DNA from: Lingula anatina
Lineage: Eukaryota > Brachiopoda > Lingulata > Lingulida > Lingulidae
NCBI RefSeq assembly: GCF_001039355.2
Contig: NW_019774203.1
Coordinates: forward strand, 71,062-135,061
Direction: 5' to 3'
Length of the DNA stretch: 64,000 bases
The notes beneath the pieces are model-generated. The model worked only from the letters and a program-made list of their open reading frames with translations. It ran no database searches and had not been told where the DNA came from. Every line of letters starts with the position of its first letter. The first letter of the stretch is position 1. Below, piece after piece: positions 25,234 to 41,026 of this stretch. The position numbers were made by a program, and so were the translations under genes.

Positions 25234-28200
25234 GATCCATACACTTCACTTAAAAAAGATGTATGCCATTTATGCCATTTAGTAACCCCACCTACACACA
25301 TATTTTGCCTATGCCCCATAAATATCCATCCTCATTAACTTACATTGTACAACTTTTCATCATCCAGCTCTGAGAAGACCGTTCCCTTCACCTGCTGTGG
25401 CTTCATGGCGACCCAGTTTAGAGATGGAAGCTTGAACTTTGGGGTTATCTTCTTCTTGATGGGCATGGCTGGAAAACAATAAAAATTTAATTATATAAAG
25501 CAAAAAATAAAAATAAAGAGCACTGAACAAGTGCAGAAAAAAAGAACAATAATTATATAAAACATACTATCTATTTAATATTGCAAGACCCAGATTCAGT
25601 TGAATCAGTAACTGCTTCTTTTTCTCCTACATAACTGTCTATCTTGCAAATTGCATTAGAATTCTTTGAGTAAATACTGGGCTAGATCTTTTCAACAGGG
25701 AAAATTATCAATTTTGCCCAAACTGTATTTTTCACAAGTCATAAATTCTTAAAATCAAGAACAACCCCATTGAGTAGTAGCAACAAAATTAAAATGCAGG
25801 CTGCACTATACTTATCGTATATACTGTAACAGTGAAAGAAACACAACTGTTACGCAGAAATACAATTTTTAATGATTCAAAAACCATCTATCTGAAGGAT
25901 TAATAACTTTTCCACTGAAAAAATAAAGAGTCACACAACTACTCCTACACCTGAATGTTGGCCTTTAGAGGTCAACCGAGGTCTTTGTGAAAACTGTGTA
26001 TGTTAAAGTTGTGGGCTTGGATAATATTAAATGGGTTTATGGGAGCCACCCCTACTCATTTTGTACAAGGAGGTGCATTCTTTTTATAAATTTTTTTATA
26101 AATAACTTGAATTGGATCATTTGTTGTGGCCTAAGTTTATAAGAAATTGCTCTACCAAATTATTTTAAGCTAGTTATAACTAAACTTGCTGTAAACCACA
26201 CTGTTTAAAAGTGGTCACACTTACCCGGCATGCCTGGTGCCCCCATCCCTGGGGGAGGAGGGGGTGGCGGGGGTCCTCCACCTGGCCCTGGGGGTGGTGG
26301 TGGTGGAGGTGGAGGGGGTGGACCCCCTGGCCCTGGGGGTGGGGGAGGAGGGGGTGGAGGGGGTGCCACTGTAGATTGGGTTGGAGCTCCTGGTACATAA
26401 GCTCCACCTGAAATGAAGAAAGTTCATCATTATTTACTTTTCATGTATAGAAAAAATTCAAATATGTTGTGTTGAGTAAATTTTCTAGTAAGGTTTTATT
26501 GAGTTACACAGTTATGAACTACCTTATTTCCTTTAGCTGCTGCATTATTTTTTAGTCTAATAGAGCCCAATAAAAATCATCACGCATAACATTTTGCATA
26601 TCAAAGCCATACAAAGATTTCTACTAACATCAGATGGAAATCATATTTAAAAATAAGTAAATTTTTGATTTACCTAAAATTGGTAATGAAAAAACTTACA
26701 CAATATGAATGTAAATTGCAGAAAATAATGAGCTATTCAGAATAATGAGGTAATTAGAATTCCAAGTTGAAATGTCCTTTAACATCTGCCAAAAGTCATA
26801 ATTACCTTTGAAACTCTTCCGTAGTTTCTCCAGCTCCTCTTTGTGTTGGTTTAAAAGATTTAATTGCGACTGTGCATCAGACTCTCGTTCTGTCACTGTC
26901 CTCTGTAAAGTGCTGATTTGGAGTTCAGCTTCTTTGGTTTTATTCTGTGAAATAAAACAACTTGTGATGGAATATCTCTTGCTGTTTATGTTTTCTTTCT
27001 TTTTAACTTATTTCTGGAACTTTTAAAACAATTCTTAAAATATATATATAATTTAAGCTCTATGGGGCAGTATTTATAGAGATAAAAGATAACTGAACAC
27101 TTTCAGAAGTCCATGATGATTTTCTGTTCCTAATTACAAAGCAAATTTCAGATACAATTCAATTAATAAATAAAATTAAGTGAAGATGCAATAAAAGAAG
27201 AACAAAGCAAAATCTGTCTTATGAATTATTTTGGGCAAATAACTCACCTCATTTTCTTTACCATTTATTATATTTCATAAAATTTTATTGGTCCTAATTT
27301 TATTTTATTCATTTTTACACCACCACGAACTAAAAGAATCCTTCCTTACCTGTAATTCTTCATTATTAGTTAAAGCATCTGTTAACTGTTTTTCTAACTC
27401 CACTGGAAAGACAATTACAGCCAATATGTTACCAATTTTCCCCCACATAGAATTTTACAAAATAACAAAGTACAACAATATATTTTGTTGGGAGGCAAAA
27501 ACACAAATGCAACATTTCATGAATATCTCTTTTTTTACATATTATTTCAATAGTTAACTTAGGTTTTATAAAAGGATATTCTATATTATATGAAAAAAAA
27601 AAAACAACAAAAAACAAATAATAATAATATCAATCATTATTCTACATTCACAATGATTACTGTCTAAGACCATCTTCTTCTAAGACAACCTACCTATTTT
27701 CGCCATTGATTCTTCTTCAATCTCTTGCATTTTTTCCACTGTCTATAATTCATGAAATAATAAAATATTCAGTTATTTACAATTATCCATATCTTCTACT
27801 GTCAAAAAACTTTTCTGGCCTTCAGTTATTACTTCAAAAACAAACATACAAGATGGAATTGAAAAAGCTTATCTTAAAAATATTTCAAAATCATGACAAA
27901 ATTTGATCCAGCCCTTTTCTTTTTTTCTCAATTTTGTCTCAGCTATGAAAAATGATTTCTTGAAGTTTTCATGTAAAAATGCACCCGGTGAAATATCTTC
28001 AATCACAATAAAAGCACAATCCATCCTCCTTACCCTAGAGAGCTCTTCCTCCATCTCATTGGCATGTTCAATGGCGGCTGCTTTGGCCTCAGAGTCATCA
28101 AGTAGCACCGCCACATCTATCATATTGTCCAAGTAAGCACTAACTTGAACTGAAAGCCGGTCACTTTCTGTGAGACGTAATTTCTGAAAGAAGAGGAAAA

Positions 28201-31200
28201 AGAGATATACTGACCTTATTCTTGTTATGTGATACAGAGTGTACTATAAATAAATGGTAATATCATAAACAGACTGTAATAATAATGGTAATACCATAAA
28301 CCACCTATAAAAGTTTATCATGTGACTATATTTAGAATGAAGTTGTCTTTGTCAAACACAGATCTAGATGCACATCCCACCCTCCAGATTATGTGGTGCA
28401 CTTCATAACCCCATCTTAAATTTGTGTTTGGTGCGGCAACCTTCCAGTAGGATTAAAGTTCAGAAATGACAAGCTAGCATGAATGAAAATTTGAAAATAA
28501 AGGTGGCAAAACAAAGGCTAAACAATGTGAAGACTAAACAATGTGAAGATACTTACTTCTAAGAATGTATCGAGTCCTATGACTGTGAACTCGTACTGTA
28601 AATGGACGCGGAAGTTCATGTCTTCTACTGAGTGGACAATAATATTCACAAACTGCATACAAGCTACCTGCAATTCCAAATCAATCATTTGACATAATTA
28701 ACTTAAAACCTATAAGATATTAGAGATTTAAATGCATGTAAATGCAAGAATTACAAAAATCACAGACATCAAATCTCAACTGAAAATCATGAACTCTACA
28801 AATAAAAAAAAAAATATTTAGTAAATATTTGTAATTTCTGTCATGTTTCAAATGTAAATTTTGAAGGACATACATGGCAAAAAAATGAAATACATTTTTC
28901 TTTTTCCTTTTTTTTTTTGCTGTACTTAAAAAACAATGCATTAATGCTATCTTCTACTCCTCACCATAAAATCTACATGGAATTCTTCATAGTTTTGAAA
29001 ATACTCCATCAGTGTTTCAAACCGGTGTCGCTCGTTACACACCTAAAATTAATTTGAAATCCTTTTAATTAACATTTATTATGTAACTTTTAAATTTCTA
29101 ATCAAGCATATCCCAACATCACATCTTAATTTTTTTTATATAATAATTTAAATGCTTATTTATGAAATAAAAATCAAAATGTATATTTATATACTACAAT
29201 TAGTTGCACATGAATGATACAAATGTCTCAATAAATTGAAATTAGATGTATTTAATTGATTTAATTTAAAAAAAAAAAAAACTTACATCTCTAAAATTGT
29301 CAAAGGCTGCTAGCACCAATTCATGTCCCCCACTCACTAAACATACAGCTGCTAAAAGTTCTAGTACTAAAGCTTTGGTCCTGGAATTGCACAACAAAAT
29401 AATAAATATCAATAATAATAAATTTAATTACTTTAGTAAATAACTCTGCCTTTGATCAACTTGAATGAGTTCAGGAGTTTTGTAATTTATTAGTTAAGTC
29501 CTAGTAAAAGGAAGATGGTCTACCATGTGCTGGAAAAATTCCCAAAGCATCTCATTTCTTTTTATTTCCCCCATTATTTTCACTTTTTTTCCAGTTTATA
29601 ATCCCTTTCAGGCTGACACAATCACACAGCTGATACTGAACCATACTGAAATACAGTGAGAGCTCTATAATTCTATTAGGTAACCCTAATACAAAGGAAG
29701 ATAACCTACCTTAAACTCCTGTGATTGAGACTGAGAGTTATACAGTTGATGGCCTGACTGTGAGCAGTCACCAGGTTAAAACCATACTGAAATACAGCAA
29801 CAAATTTCACATTAGCTGGTTAAAAAATAATAAAAAATTCAAACATGGATATTTCCATAAAATAAACAAATAAATAAATAAATAAATAAAATAAAATAAA
29901 AATAAATTATTTTAGTCAAAATGCTTGTGAATTGTTTAAAGGACCAAGAGGGTTTTTAAAAAGATTTGGTTTCTGTTGTGAAAATTTGCAAGTTATAGAC
30001 GGTAGGTAAAGAGTAAAGATTGCATTATATCTCATTTCTCAAACAAGTTGAGGTAATCTAAAATGAGTACTGATACTGCAAATCTAATGAAAACATGGCA
30101 CTGGAGCTTTAAAAACACATGTACCGGCAAAATTTCCACAAAAGAACTACTTCCCAAAACACTGCATTTCTTTTTTTTTTTTTCTTATGAATTTTCACTT
30201 TTTTTTTTCCAGTTTATATTTCCTTTCTGGCTGATACAATCACATGGCTGACTTACAAAGACTGTAAACAAACATCTACTATAACGTTGTAATGTAAAAG
30301 CACTTATCAACTTCCCTCCACTCAACAGTAATTTCTCCCCAACTTCAATTTTTTTCCCCTTAAGCTGTTCACACCCACAAATACATAAAATACTTTCTGA
30401 CATGGAGCAAACTTTGCCCAAAATTTAATCCATCTATTAAAAAAAATTCTAACAAATACTTCATCATAATTCTATAACATAATGAGAATGTAAAAGTCTA
30501 TTATGCATTTTATATCTTTCATCCATTTCTGGATTAGACATTTAACTTCACAACAACCTCAACCAGGGAAGCCATTTAGTGAATAAGTCAGAAAATATGA
30601 CATGGGGTCCAGAGGGCCACCTAGGTTAATGATATTTTTGACTCCCAAAAAGACAGAAATCCACCGAGAATCGGTAAAAATGTCAACACTGCCCACCTGG
30701 TGATTCATAATGGCGCGCATGCACATGATGCACACATGCACGTCGTCCCGCGCCTCCCCCATGTTCAACTTTGATGAAGGTGCCAAGCTACGACTCCTGC
30801 GCGGACTTTTGTATTTGTTATTCTGTTGGCGTGCACTCATGGTGCGACCCGTGTTTCGCTGGAAGCTGCTGCTGATTTCGCTGTCGTCCAGTGTGGAATT
30901 GTGCATCAGCTGTTCTCTCCTGAAAAAATTTGTGAAAAGTATTTGAATCAGAAAATTTTGCTAAAATAATAATCTTTCTAGCAATTCATGGTCTAAGAAT
31001 GTAATAAAAATGCTTACACATTTAAAATTTCAAGAGGTATTTTCTTTTTGATGGAAATTCATGTGTAATCCTGTAATTATGTTATAAGTTTAAACTTTTC
31101 AATGTCTACATGTATACACTAACTTAACCTGTCTCTCACTAAGCTTTTGATCACCACAGTAACCCTAACTTTCTTCACTGTGTGATTTATTGCATTTAAA

Positions 31201-32441
31201 CCGATTTTTAAGACACATTTGAACAAATCTACGTTAACAAATTTTTAGTTTTTGAACGTGTTGAAATTTCTTATTAACAATAAAAACAAACAATGCCAAT
31301 CCTTGTCACAATGCTAAACAAGCCAGAAAGATGACTAATTACATATTACATTATATATATATATATATTACTATATATAATAATTGAGGTAAACACAACA
31401 TCACTCAGCACCAGACAAGATGTCGCTTTCTGCATGTTAAAACTAAAATTCTCAACTACAATTGCCCTAAATAGAAACTGAAGCCAATGAAAACACAATC
31501 TTTCATTAGCATAGGTAATAACTGTATTTTTCACAAATCTATACCTCATCATGAGCTGTGTATATGACAAATAGTCCACCAGTACGTCCAGTCCTTTATT
31601 ATCCTCTCCCAGGAACTCTCTCACCCATCTGAAATGGCAAAATGTAGAAAAGGTACTAATAGATGTAAATACATCACAAGGCACAATGGAAATGAGATGA
31701 TAAAGAGGTAAATTGTTTCTAGAGCCATTAAACCGGCAAGGTGGGATCACTCCTCCCCCCCCCCCCAGGAGGGGCACTCCGCTAGATCATCTGTTCAATC
31801 CTCCATAAAAGGGTCTTGATCATGACCCAACCATTTTAAGTCCTCCATAAAGTTGTCTTTAAAATCTTCCTTTTACAATCATGATAAAAGTTCTAGGTCT
31901 TATATTTTTAGTTTTTAATAAGGAAACTGAGATTAAAGACTGTCTACAGATTAGGCCACAGAACTTCATGTGAACAATGAGAGGTTTTGGAAAAAGGGAG
32001 TTCTAAACATGAGAACAACTACCGTACAGTAGTGGTCTCCATCTCTGTGTAGACATTTGAGATTTTTACATCTCGAAATATCACAGCAATTCTTTTTCTT
32101 TCACCTCTTTTTTTCCTAAACTTATTCCTGTTACAATTTTTTTTCTTTCAAATCTTTTCAATGGACTCTTTTAAAAGTTTATAAGAACAATAAAACAAAA
32201 GAAAAAAATGTGGTAATTGATATGTCGCTTTTTATAAGTATGCTATATATGGTGATGATTGTTAAAAAAGTGCTTAACTATCAAAAATAATATGTCATTG
32301 CTTAACTTCAAAGGCATGGGTTGAATTCAGTTCTATAGAATCTCAGCACATTTCTAAATTTCTCTGACCTACAAAGTGCTCTCACCCTGCCTCCTTTTAT
32401 TTGACTTGACAGCAATGGACTGTGTGTGTGTGTTTCTGTGC

Positions 32442-32488
<47 letters not shown>

Positions 32489-35400
32489 AGAGAGAGAGAG
32501 TTGGTACTGAAAATGTGTGCTTGTGAAGGGGGGGAGGGGGGGGGGGCTGGAATTGAAAGCAGCCAACACTGAACATACAGAACTTCTGATGGAAATGACA
32601 GAAGCCATGAAATTTTAAAAACCCACAAGAAAGAACTTAACATCCACTCAAAATGTGAAAATGTCATTATTTCATACGCTTACAAGTCAACCCGTGACCT
32701 ATATAGAGATGTATAGGGGAAGTAGATTTCAAGTCAACACAAATTTGGGTGTAATCAAAACAAGCTGATCCATGCCCATGGTCTAACTAATCCCTGGATC
32801 AAATGTAGTCACTTGAAAACTTGCTGCATAATCACCTAACAGACACTAAAGAGATTCTCCTTGGGGATTACATGGTACGCTTTCAAGTGGGTGGGCCATA
32901 TTTGATCCCCAAATCTATTAGTCCTGGGATCAACTATGGTTGTGAATGCGCCCCTTGACAACAATCCAAGGACTCTGGGGGAAGAATAATGTGGCTTGTT
33001 ATGAGTCAGCAGGAATCCCATGTCTTGCTCCATGAGATTTCCGCAACACACTAGTTTTTTTTCTTCCTCAGCCTCGCATGACCTTCACATATGCAGTTAA
33101 TATTCACCCAGTGTTGTAAGAGGACTTACATTTTACTAATTTAAAAAAATCTCATTTGATAAGACTGCAATGCTTTTATAATTAGCTTACAGAGGATGGG
33201 AAAATAGTATCAGGAAGTGTACTGGATGTTATTTCTTCTTGAAAGATGGTAAATTCATCACAAAGGCATTATGCAGTCAGTTAATGTGTATTATTTATTT
33301 CTTTGAAGTTCCTTGTGCTCTAATGATATTCATGAAAACCACCGGATCAAAAAAAAAAAAAACTCCTGAGAATGAATCAAGAAAAGGGCACAGGAAGTGA
33401 GACTTCTAAATTACAAAATTTTCCACCTGCTAAAAATACACATTTTTTTCTTCTTCCTCATTTTTTAAAAATTATAATTCCTATAAATATATTGGAAATT
33501 CTTTTATATCAATCTGTCTGTACCTCTGTCTTAATCTCTAAAAATTTATTTCAGTTAATTTTCCTACAGTCATAATTTAATTATTTTCATTAATTTTATT
33601 TATTTTTTTAAAAATTATTTCCATTTATTTATTTCATTTATTTATTTGTAAGCCCTGGCGTGACTATCATGTCATCATAACAACCACTGTGTCATCCCCG
33701 GAAGACATCAACACATGCCACTGTGTGAACTCAGGTAAACCCAGTACACAACACTACCTACCACCTGTGGGCGCATTTACAGATCAGCTATGACACACTG
33801 ACTTAGCAGTAGGCTTTGTATTTGATTTCTTATCATAAGAGCCTTTATATATATATTGCTTATTCCTTTCTTCTTTCCTTCATTTTAGAGATCCATTCCC
33901 TTCCAAATACCCGAATAACTGAAGAATGCTTTATATCATGTCAAGGTTCTGATGATGATTGAAAATCACATTCTGGGTGTGGTTTCCCTATAGTTCTTTC
34001 CCCCGGAAATTAGTCTAAACTTTTAAATAGATCAAATTTTGGTCTTTTTCAGTTCAAGATATATCCACAGGAGTCCACTTAAATGTTCAATATTGGTAGG
34101 ATAAATAATTAGCCAGGCATGTCTTTTTTCTTATAAAAACAGGGACAATATTTCATTAAATTGTCCTGTTAATGATTATCCTTGGGTCAAATAGAATAAA
34201 ACTATAGTTTAAAAGATAAATATTTCATTTTCAGTTGACCATTTTAAATACATGATACAGTGAGCTAAAACTGAACTATGTTAGGCTGTCACAAATGGAT
34301 TGGTACTGTGTCTTAAAATGTCAGCTGTGATTTTCCTTTGTACTACCTCCCAGCTTTAGGATGGCTGAAGAACAATCAGTTGCAGAGACAGTGGACAGAT
34401 GTGTTAGGTAATGAGATTTACAAAGACGCAGTCATTCCTCAATAAATTTGTACATCCCAAATTTATGTCCCCAATATACAGCCTGTGATTTAAATGGCAG
34501 TGGTTGCAGTGCCTTTAATAGGGTGGAGATGCTTTATATAATTTATATATTGTGGAAAACTTCCCCAAATTCACCAAGATAAAAAAATTGGTCACTTGGC
34601 TTAATTTATTACTACTAATTTAAACACAAAAATCTTCATGAAAGAGTGCATAAATTTACAAAAACAATTTTGTACAGTCAAAAGAAAGCAGAATGGCTTA
34701 ATGAAGACATTGTGTACATTTTAAGTCACAAGAATGAAGATAAAATATTCATGTTGTGATAACAGTCAAGAAATAAAGGAAAAAAGGTATCATTATATAG
34801 TCAAACAAGAAACTTTTAGTGCCATTATAGCATTTCAGTTGTGAACTAATAAGGTACATTCACAATGAGACCCTCACACTACGTAGTTCGAATTAACTCT
34901 GAGGGGACTCTTGCTGAATACTAAATTAACTCTGAGGGGACTCTTGCTGAATACTATCAGATTAACATACCTCCTCTTGTTTTCAATAAACTCACAGAGC
35001 TTCACCAGCTTTTTTGTATTCTAAATAACCCCAGGAGGATTCCTGTTACGTTTTCATCTGACTGCATTAATCAATGTCCCTGCAGAGTTGGGTCGAACTA
35101 CCTAGTACAACAGTTTCATTGTGAACGCACACCCATTAACACCATAAAATACACTTACTCTATGTGATTGGTTCTTAGTGAAATCTCCAGATCTCTCAGG
35201 ACCTGGGTTGAGGTGGCGTCACCAAGCATTTTACGCTTCTGAAATTAAGAAAAAAAAGGTCCAATAAATACAAATAGGCAAAATCTCATAAAGATGACAC
35301 TTACTGGCAATAGCCAATATACGAATCTTAAACAATATCTATTACTAATAACTGCTTTTGGACTGAAACCGATTCTGTTACTAAAAATCATTGGAATTTT

Positions 35401-38400
35401 CTAAAAAAAGAAATTGATTCGGAGCATCATTCTTTATCTTGATTTGATGAGATCTAAGTAATTTTATACAAAATTGTCATAACAGAAGTCAATTCTTTTT
35501 GTTCCGTTTCATTTCCTCCTTTTATTTATTGTTTAAATTTGTTTCATTAACAAAAACCAATCCTGCTACCTTTATCTTGAATGCAAACCCATTTACGCTG
35601 TAAGGAAGTAATCTCTATCAAGTTTTTTTTTTAGATTTTCAAACTGCATTGTTCAAATTTCTTATTCAATTAACAGGTCTCTATAAAAACAACTAACACT
35701 ATTTCAATTTACTATCAAGTACATTCATTAGAGAATTGACAAAAAATTCTCCTGATCCATGCAAGTAACAAGTCACAGTTCTTATGTTTTCCCATTTCAG
35801 CATGCAAGTTATATGATACTAGTTCATGTTATAAACAATGTAGGTTTTACATGCAGGTTCAAAGCCAACTCTCCCAAAGGTTTTGTCTACATCCATATAG
35901 TTCAAACAAACTGCTAACACATTAATAAATAATGTATTTATTATAAATTAATAAACAAATTAATTAATTAAACAAATCAACGGTGGAATAAGCTGTCATT
36001 TTTTCTAAAAATGCAAGTATCCTTGTGAGCTTGAGAGCTATATTTTATACCCATGTACAAAGAGGGGAATGTTGTGTCGCACTACCATCAAAACGATACA
36101 AATAATTTATCAAAACCTCATAATACAGTCACAGTAGTACAATGGAAGTTACATGTATATGGCTGTTCATTCTTAATAGGATCATCCAACGACCTTGCTA
36201 CCACCAAAGGTCACAGGAGATGAAGTATTGTAATATTTTGCAGTGTGTATATTTTTTGAAGAGTGTATATTTTTTAAGAAATGAGCCACACTAGTGGTAG
36301 CTAGTAACACTGAGGTAAGGGTAACACTGAGAGTGCATTGCTGTGTCACAGATAAATATACATAAATGCATACATATAAACAGACAAGAAGGAGGACAGA
36401 AAGAGAGGGGCGTGGGAGGGGGGGGGGGGCACTTGCATTCAACAGTCACATAACAGAACAGTATACAATACAGTAACAATAGAGACAAGCAAAACAGTAC
36501 ATAACAGGTTAAGGACAGGTAACAGTGATGACAATGGTACACAAAGAACGGCCATAACATATCTCTGCATATGTTATAGTAGTATTGTACATATGTTTGC
36601 AATGTTATGCACAATATAACAATACATAACAATACACATTACAGTTCACACAACATTACATTACAGATACACAGAGAGTGAACATGTATATATCCTTATG
36701 TATGCAAAGCATGTATAAAACAATGATCCACAAAAATAAAGATGTTTATTATTTTTATCATTATCACTATAAGTTCTAATGACTCGAAGGCACTAGACAA
36801 CTATTTGGCTTAAAATAAGGTTTAAAAATTGTTTGAAAAATACTGCTACAGGGAATCCTATGAAAACATATCAGTTTACATATTTTACACAATGTACAAC
36901 ATCAAGTCATGTGACTGCCTTGTGACTGTCAGGTGACTATCATGTGACAACAGCAAAAGCTCACCTCATTGTTACAAATCCAGGCTGTCAACTAATGATG
37001 TGAAGGAAAGGATAGGTGAATTAGTGAGACTGACAACACAGCTTTTTTTTTATGAACTACATACTAGATATATAGCTTATTGTATTGTAAAACCCTTCAA
37101 TAGAAGAATAAGTGCGAGTGGGTGAGTGAGGAGTGTGGAAATAAACAAATAATTAAACAAACAAACAAATAAATAAGAAAGAAGGTTACGCTTAGCATGC
37201 ACTTTTGTTTCTGCAAAAAAAATCTGGTTATATAATCTCAATTCTTGAAATTAAATTTTAAAGCTGAAAAAAATCTGACAGCCAACTAAAAAATTTAACC
37301 TATATAAGCTGGGGTAGCACTAACACTCGCCAATTTAGCCAAATGCTTAAACTGACTTAAATTGGCTAAAGAAAAAGGGCTTGATTTGACTTGTTTTAGC
37401 CAAATTCTAACCATTTTGATAAGAAATTGACAAAAATGTGGTGATTTGGCTAAGCAAAAAAAAACTGCTAGCACTACCCCAGATAAGTAAACTAGGACTG
37501 AGTTATAAATGGATATAACTTAGGGGCAAATTCAGGGATAATATCCATTTACTAATAACTACATGACCTATGGATCAAATCTTTGCTCTGTCTCATGCTC
37601 AGATTAGTGTAATTCTTCACAGATTGGCAAAAAAATCCATGCATGTTCTTTACAACAAGAGTTATTATGGCTAGCTCCTTCAGGCGCAAAAAAAAAAAAA
37701 AAAAAAAAAAAAGCATGAAAAACATTTAAACTCTACAAGTGAAGGTGGCATTCTTACACTTCAGACCTACAATTTGTTATCTATCTCTGAAATGATTAAA
37801 CCAATTTTCTTTCTGACTGCTTCAGTAACTTTTGACACCAAAAATTCCCCTGGTGTTAGGACCTTTTATGGTTGAAGAAATACAGCTGAACACCCCTCTC
37901 TCTCCCTTTAAAAGAGAGGAAGTATTTAATTTCTTACTGTATTTTTTTTTTTTTTTTTTTGTGGGATAAAGAGTGTCATGAGGAATATATGATCTATAGA
38001 TGGAATGAAGCACTACTCTCTCTTTCCTCCAACACCGTTTTCCTTTCACTATATGATTTCCCTTTTATTGTTCTGGATATCATTATAATCACACTGACAC
38101 ACAACATACACAACTGAATCACCTAAAATTTTTGTTGTGCAGTTTTTATCTATTATTCTTTTTTTCTTAATCAAAACAACAAACTGAAGTAATTGAACCT
38201 GACACGTGATTTTTTACACCACCTCAATCTTCATCCTTCATTGAAAACAAATCTTAAAAACACCTTCAAATGTGAAGCAACCTACCTGCTTTGAACATCC
38301 AGTTCTAGTTTGTATAATTTTTCTAAACCTGTCACACATATCAATTTTCAAGCACTGACAAATACACAACAAGACTACTAGCACTAAGGTATCAACATGA

Positions 38401-40984
38401 GAAGCAAGACGGGGTTTCGTTTTCACAAAAGAACTTTAAATCAGCAATTGAATTAAAGCTTAATTTTTGTGAAATGGTCCCCATGTTCCAAGATGGCAAA
38501 GGCATTGCAATGTACTCTCAAGTTCCAAACAGTAAGATTAGTTTTTTTCCGGGTTTTTTCCTCACAGACGCGTCTTCTTCCCACGGTAGGATTATTCATT
38601 TTTCCAAAAAATTTCATACAATGAAATATTTGGACAGCAGAATTATTTGGAACTTCAGAGTAGTTAAAATTCTAGGCAACACCTACCCGTGAACTCCTGG
38701 AGGCCGAGGAAGGGTCCAGATAGGTCCTCAGAATGTCCAGGTAGTATTTGGGAGGCTGTTTGGCATGGACACGCTCCTGGAAATTCATGGAAAATCAAGG
38801 TCATTGAGTGCATTCAGAACAAATCATCTGCAAATTTGGAAATTTATGAAAATCACCCTAACTGTTTGCATTCAGAACCAGTTGTTCTTGTGGACTAACA
38901 GATCAAATATGGCTGACTCACTTGAAAGCTTACTGCATAATCCCCTAGTAGACACTGAATAGACTAATTGCAGGGAATACCTGGCAAGCTTTTAAGTGAG
39001 CCGGCCATATTTGATCTGCAGATCTGTTAATCTGAGGAAGAACTTTGGTTGCAAATGCAGCCATTATTCACAAGAACACAACACCACCCTGAGTTTTACA
39101 GTTTACTGGGAATTTGAATGGCAGATAATGGAGGTCGGTTACCAGTAAACTCTGAAAGTCAGGGAGGTGAACTCAGGGGGTTAACACTTGATCAATATGT
39201 GTGATATTTCTATTTCAAAGATATGATGAAAATTGTGTGTATGCCTGTGTGTATTCTACAATTACTCAAATATATGCCAGTTTTTGAAGGAGTTTACTGT
39301 GACATATATAAGTACACATACACACAGGCACACACACACACACACACCCTTGACATTTTTTAAAAAACTCCTGTCCCACTGTGGATTAATGAGAAAACCC
39401 CTGCACTATGAGAAAACAAAAGAAATACAGCATCTCAGAGACATTCAACTGATCATAACATCATTAACATATAAATAAGATCAGCAATATAGCTTATTCA
39501 GATAAAAAATCATTTAAAAAGTCTTTAGCACAAAAGATAACACTGGCTGGTCTACTATCTAATGAGCCATGAGAACAAATTATGAGAACAATCATCAGGA
39601 AAATGAGATCCATTAATCACCAGCCTGTGCCTCCGACATGTTCATTTGGTCATTAACTAGTCATAGGACAAGGCAGCATCTGGCCAGACTGGCAGATCAG
39701 ATGGTCAACCTGGTCAGCTCTTTGTCCAATTTAATGCATTTACATAAGTCATATATCAATATGATTGACTGCTGAGTGCATTATTAAAAGGTTAATGTAT
39801 TAGTCCATTTTGAAAAACCATTCCTCTTTCTTTCTTGGTGTTCAGTGGATAGTATATTGTAAATTAATGCGGTCATATAATTATTTAAAAAGTATATAAT
39901 NAAAACAAAAGAAATACAGCATCTGAGAGACATTCAACTGATCATAACATCATTAACATATAAATTGATCAGCAATATAGCTTATTCAGATAAAAAAATC
40001 ATTTAAAAAGTCTTTAGCACAAAAGATAACACTGGCTGGTCTACTATCTAATGAGCCATGAGAACAAATTATGAGAACAACCATCAGGAAAATGAGATCC
40101 ATTAATCACCAGCCTGTGCCTCCGACATGTTCATTTGGTCATTAACTAGTCATAGGACAAGGCAGCATCTGGCCAGACTGGCAGATCAGATGGTCAACCT
40201 GGTCAGCTCTTTGTCCAATTTAATGCATTTACATTAGTCATATATCAATATGATTGACTGCTGAGTGCATTATTAAAAGGTTAATGTATTAGTCCATTTT
40301 GAAAAACCATTTCCTCTTTCTTTCTTGGTGTTCAGTGGATAGTATATTGTAAATTAATGTGGTCATATAATTATTTATTTAAAAAGTATATAATTTAAAA
40401 AAAAAGACGGGGTGGGGAAGGACAAACATTTTGTCATTTTCTTTTCTTAAGACACCTTGGTAGGCATCTTAACCATTAAAATTTTCAGAAAAAAGGCTTG
40501 CCCAATTTTTTGACAAAAATTAACCAAATACTGCAGAATTAACTGAGCATTTAAAAATTCAGGATAACAAACTACACATACTGCACCATTCAGATCCAGA
40601 GAGCCTAACAAGTTAAATACAGGAAAGAAGTCATTAGTCTCAATAAGGAAGAACCTGGGTCACAAATTCTACAGGACCTGATTCAAATTTTGAAATAGAT
40701 ACCTGGCAGAAAAAAAAAATACATTCACCACTAATCACACCTCCACTTTTATTACTTCCATGTGTGTTTATCAAGTCTACACTTCACTGAAAGTAAACTA
40801 ACAGGGAAAGAACATAATTCAGTTTGTACCCAAAATATTGTTGGATCTTCTGGCCCTTCAGGACATAAAGTCTGTCAATCAGCCAAGAGCGAAAATTAAA
40901 AGTATTCAATCTAGTACTCAATAAGACATATACACACACACACACGTGCATACAAAAACATGACCAAACACTGTGTCTTTCTCT

Positions 40985-41026
<42 letters not shown>

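Noticed and set aside
26180-26430. Three long frames over the GC-rich stretch, some Trp/Gly- or His-rich
   Set aside because: Shadows of the FH1 exon; only the frame set by exons 14 and 16 gives proline runs and correct splice phases.
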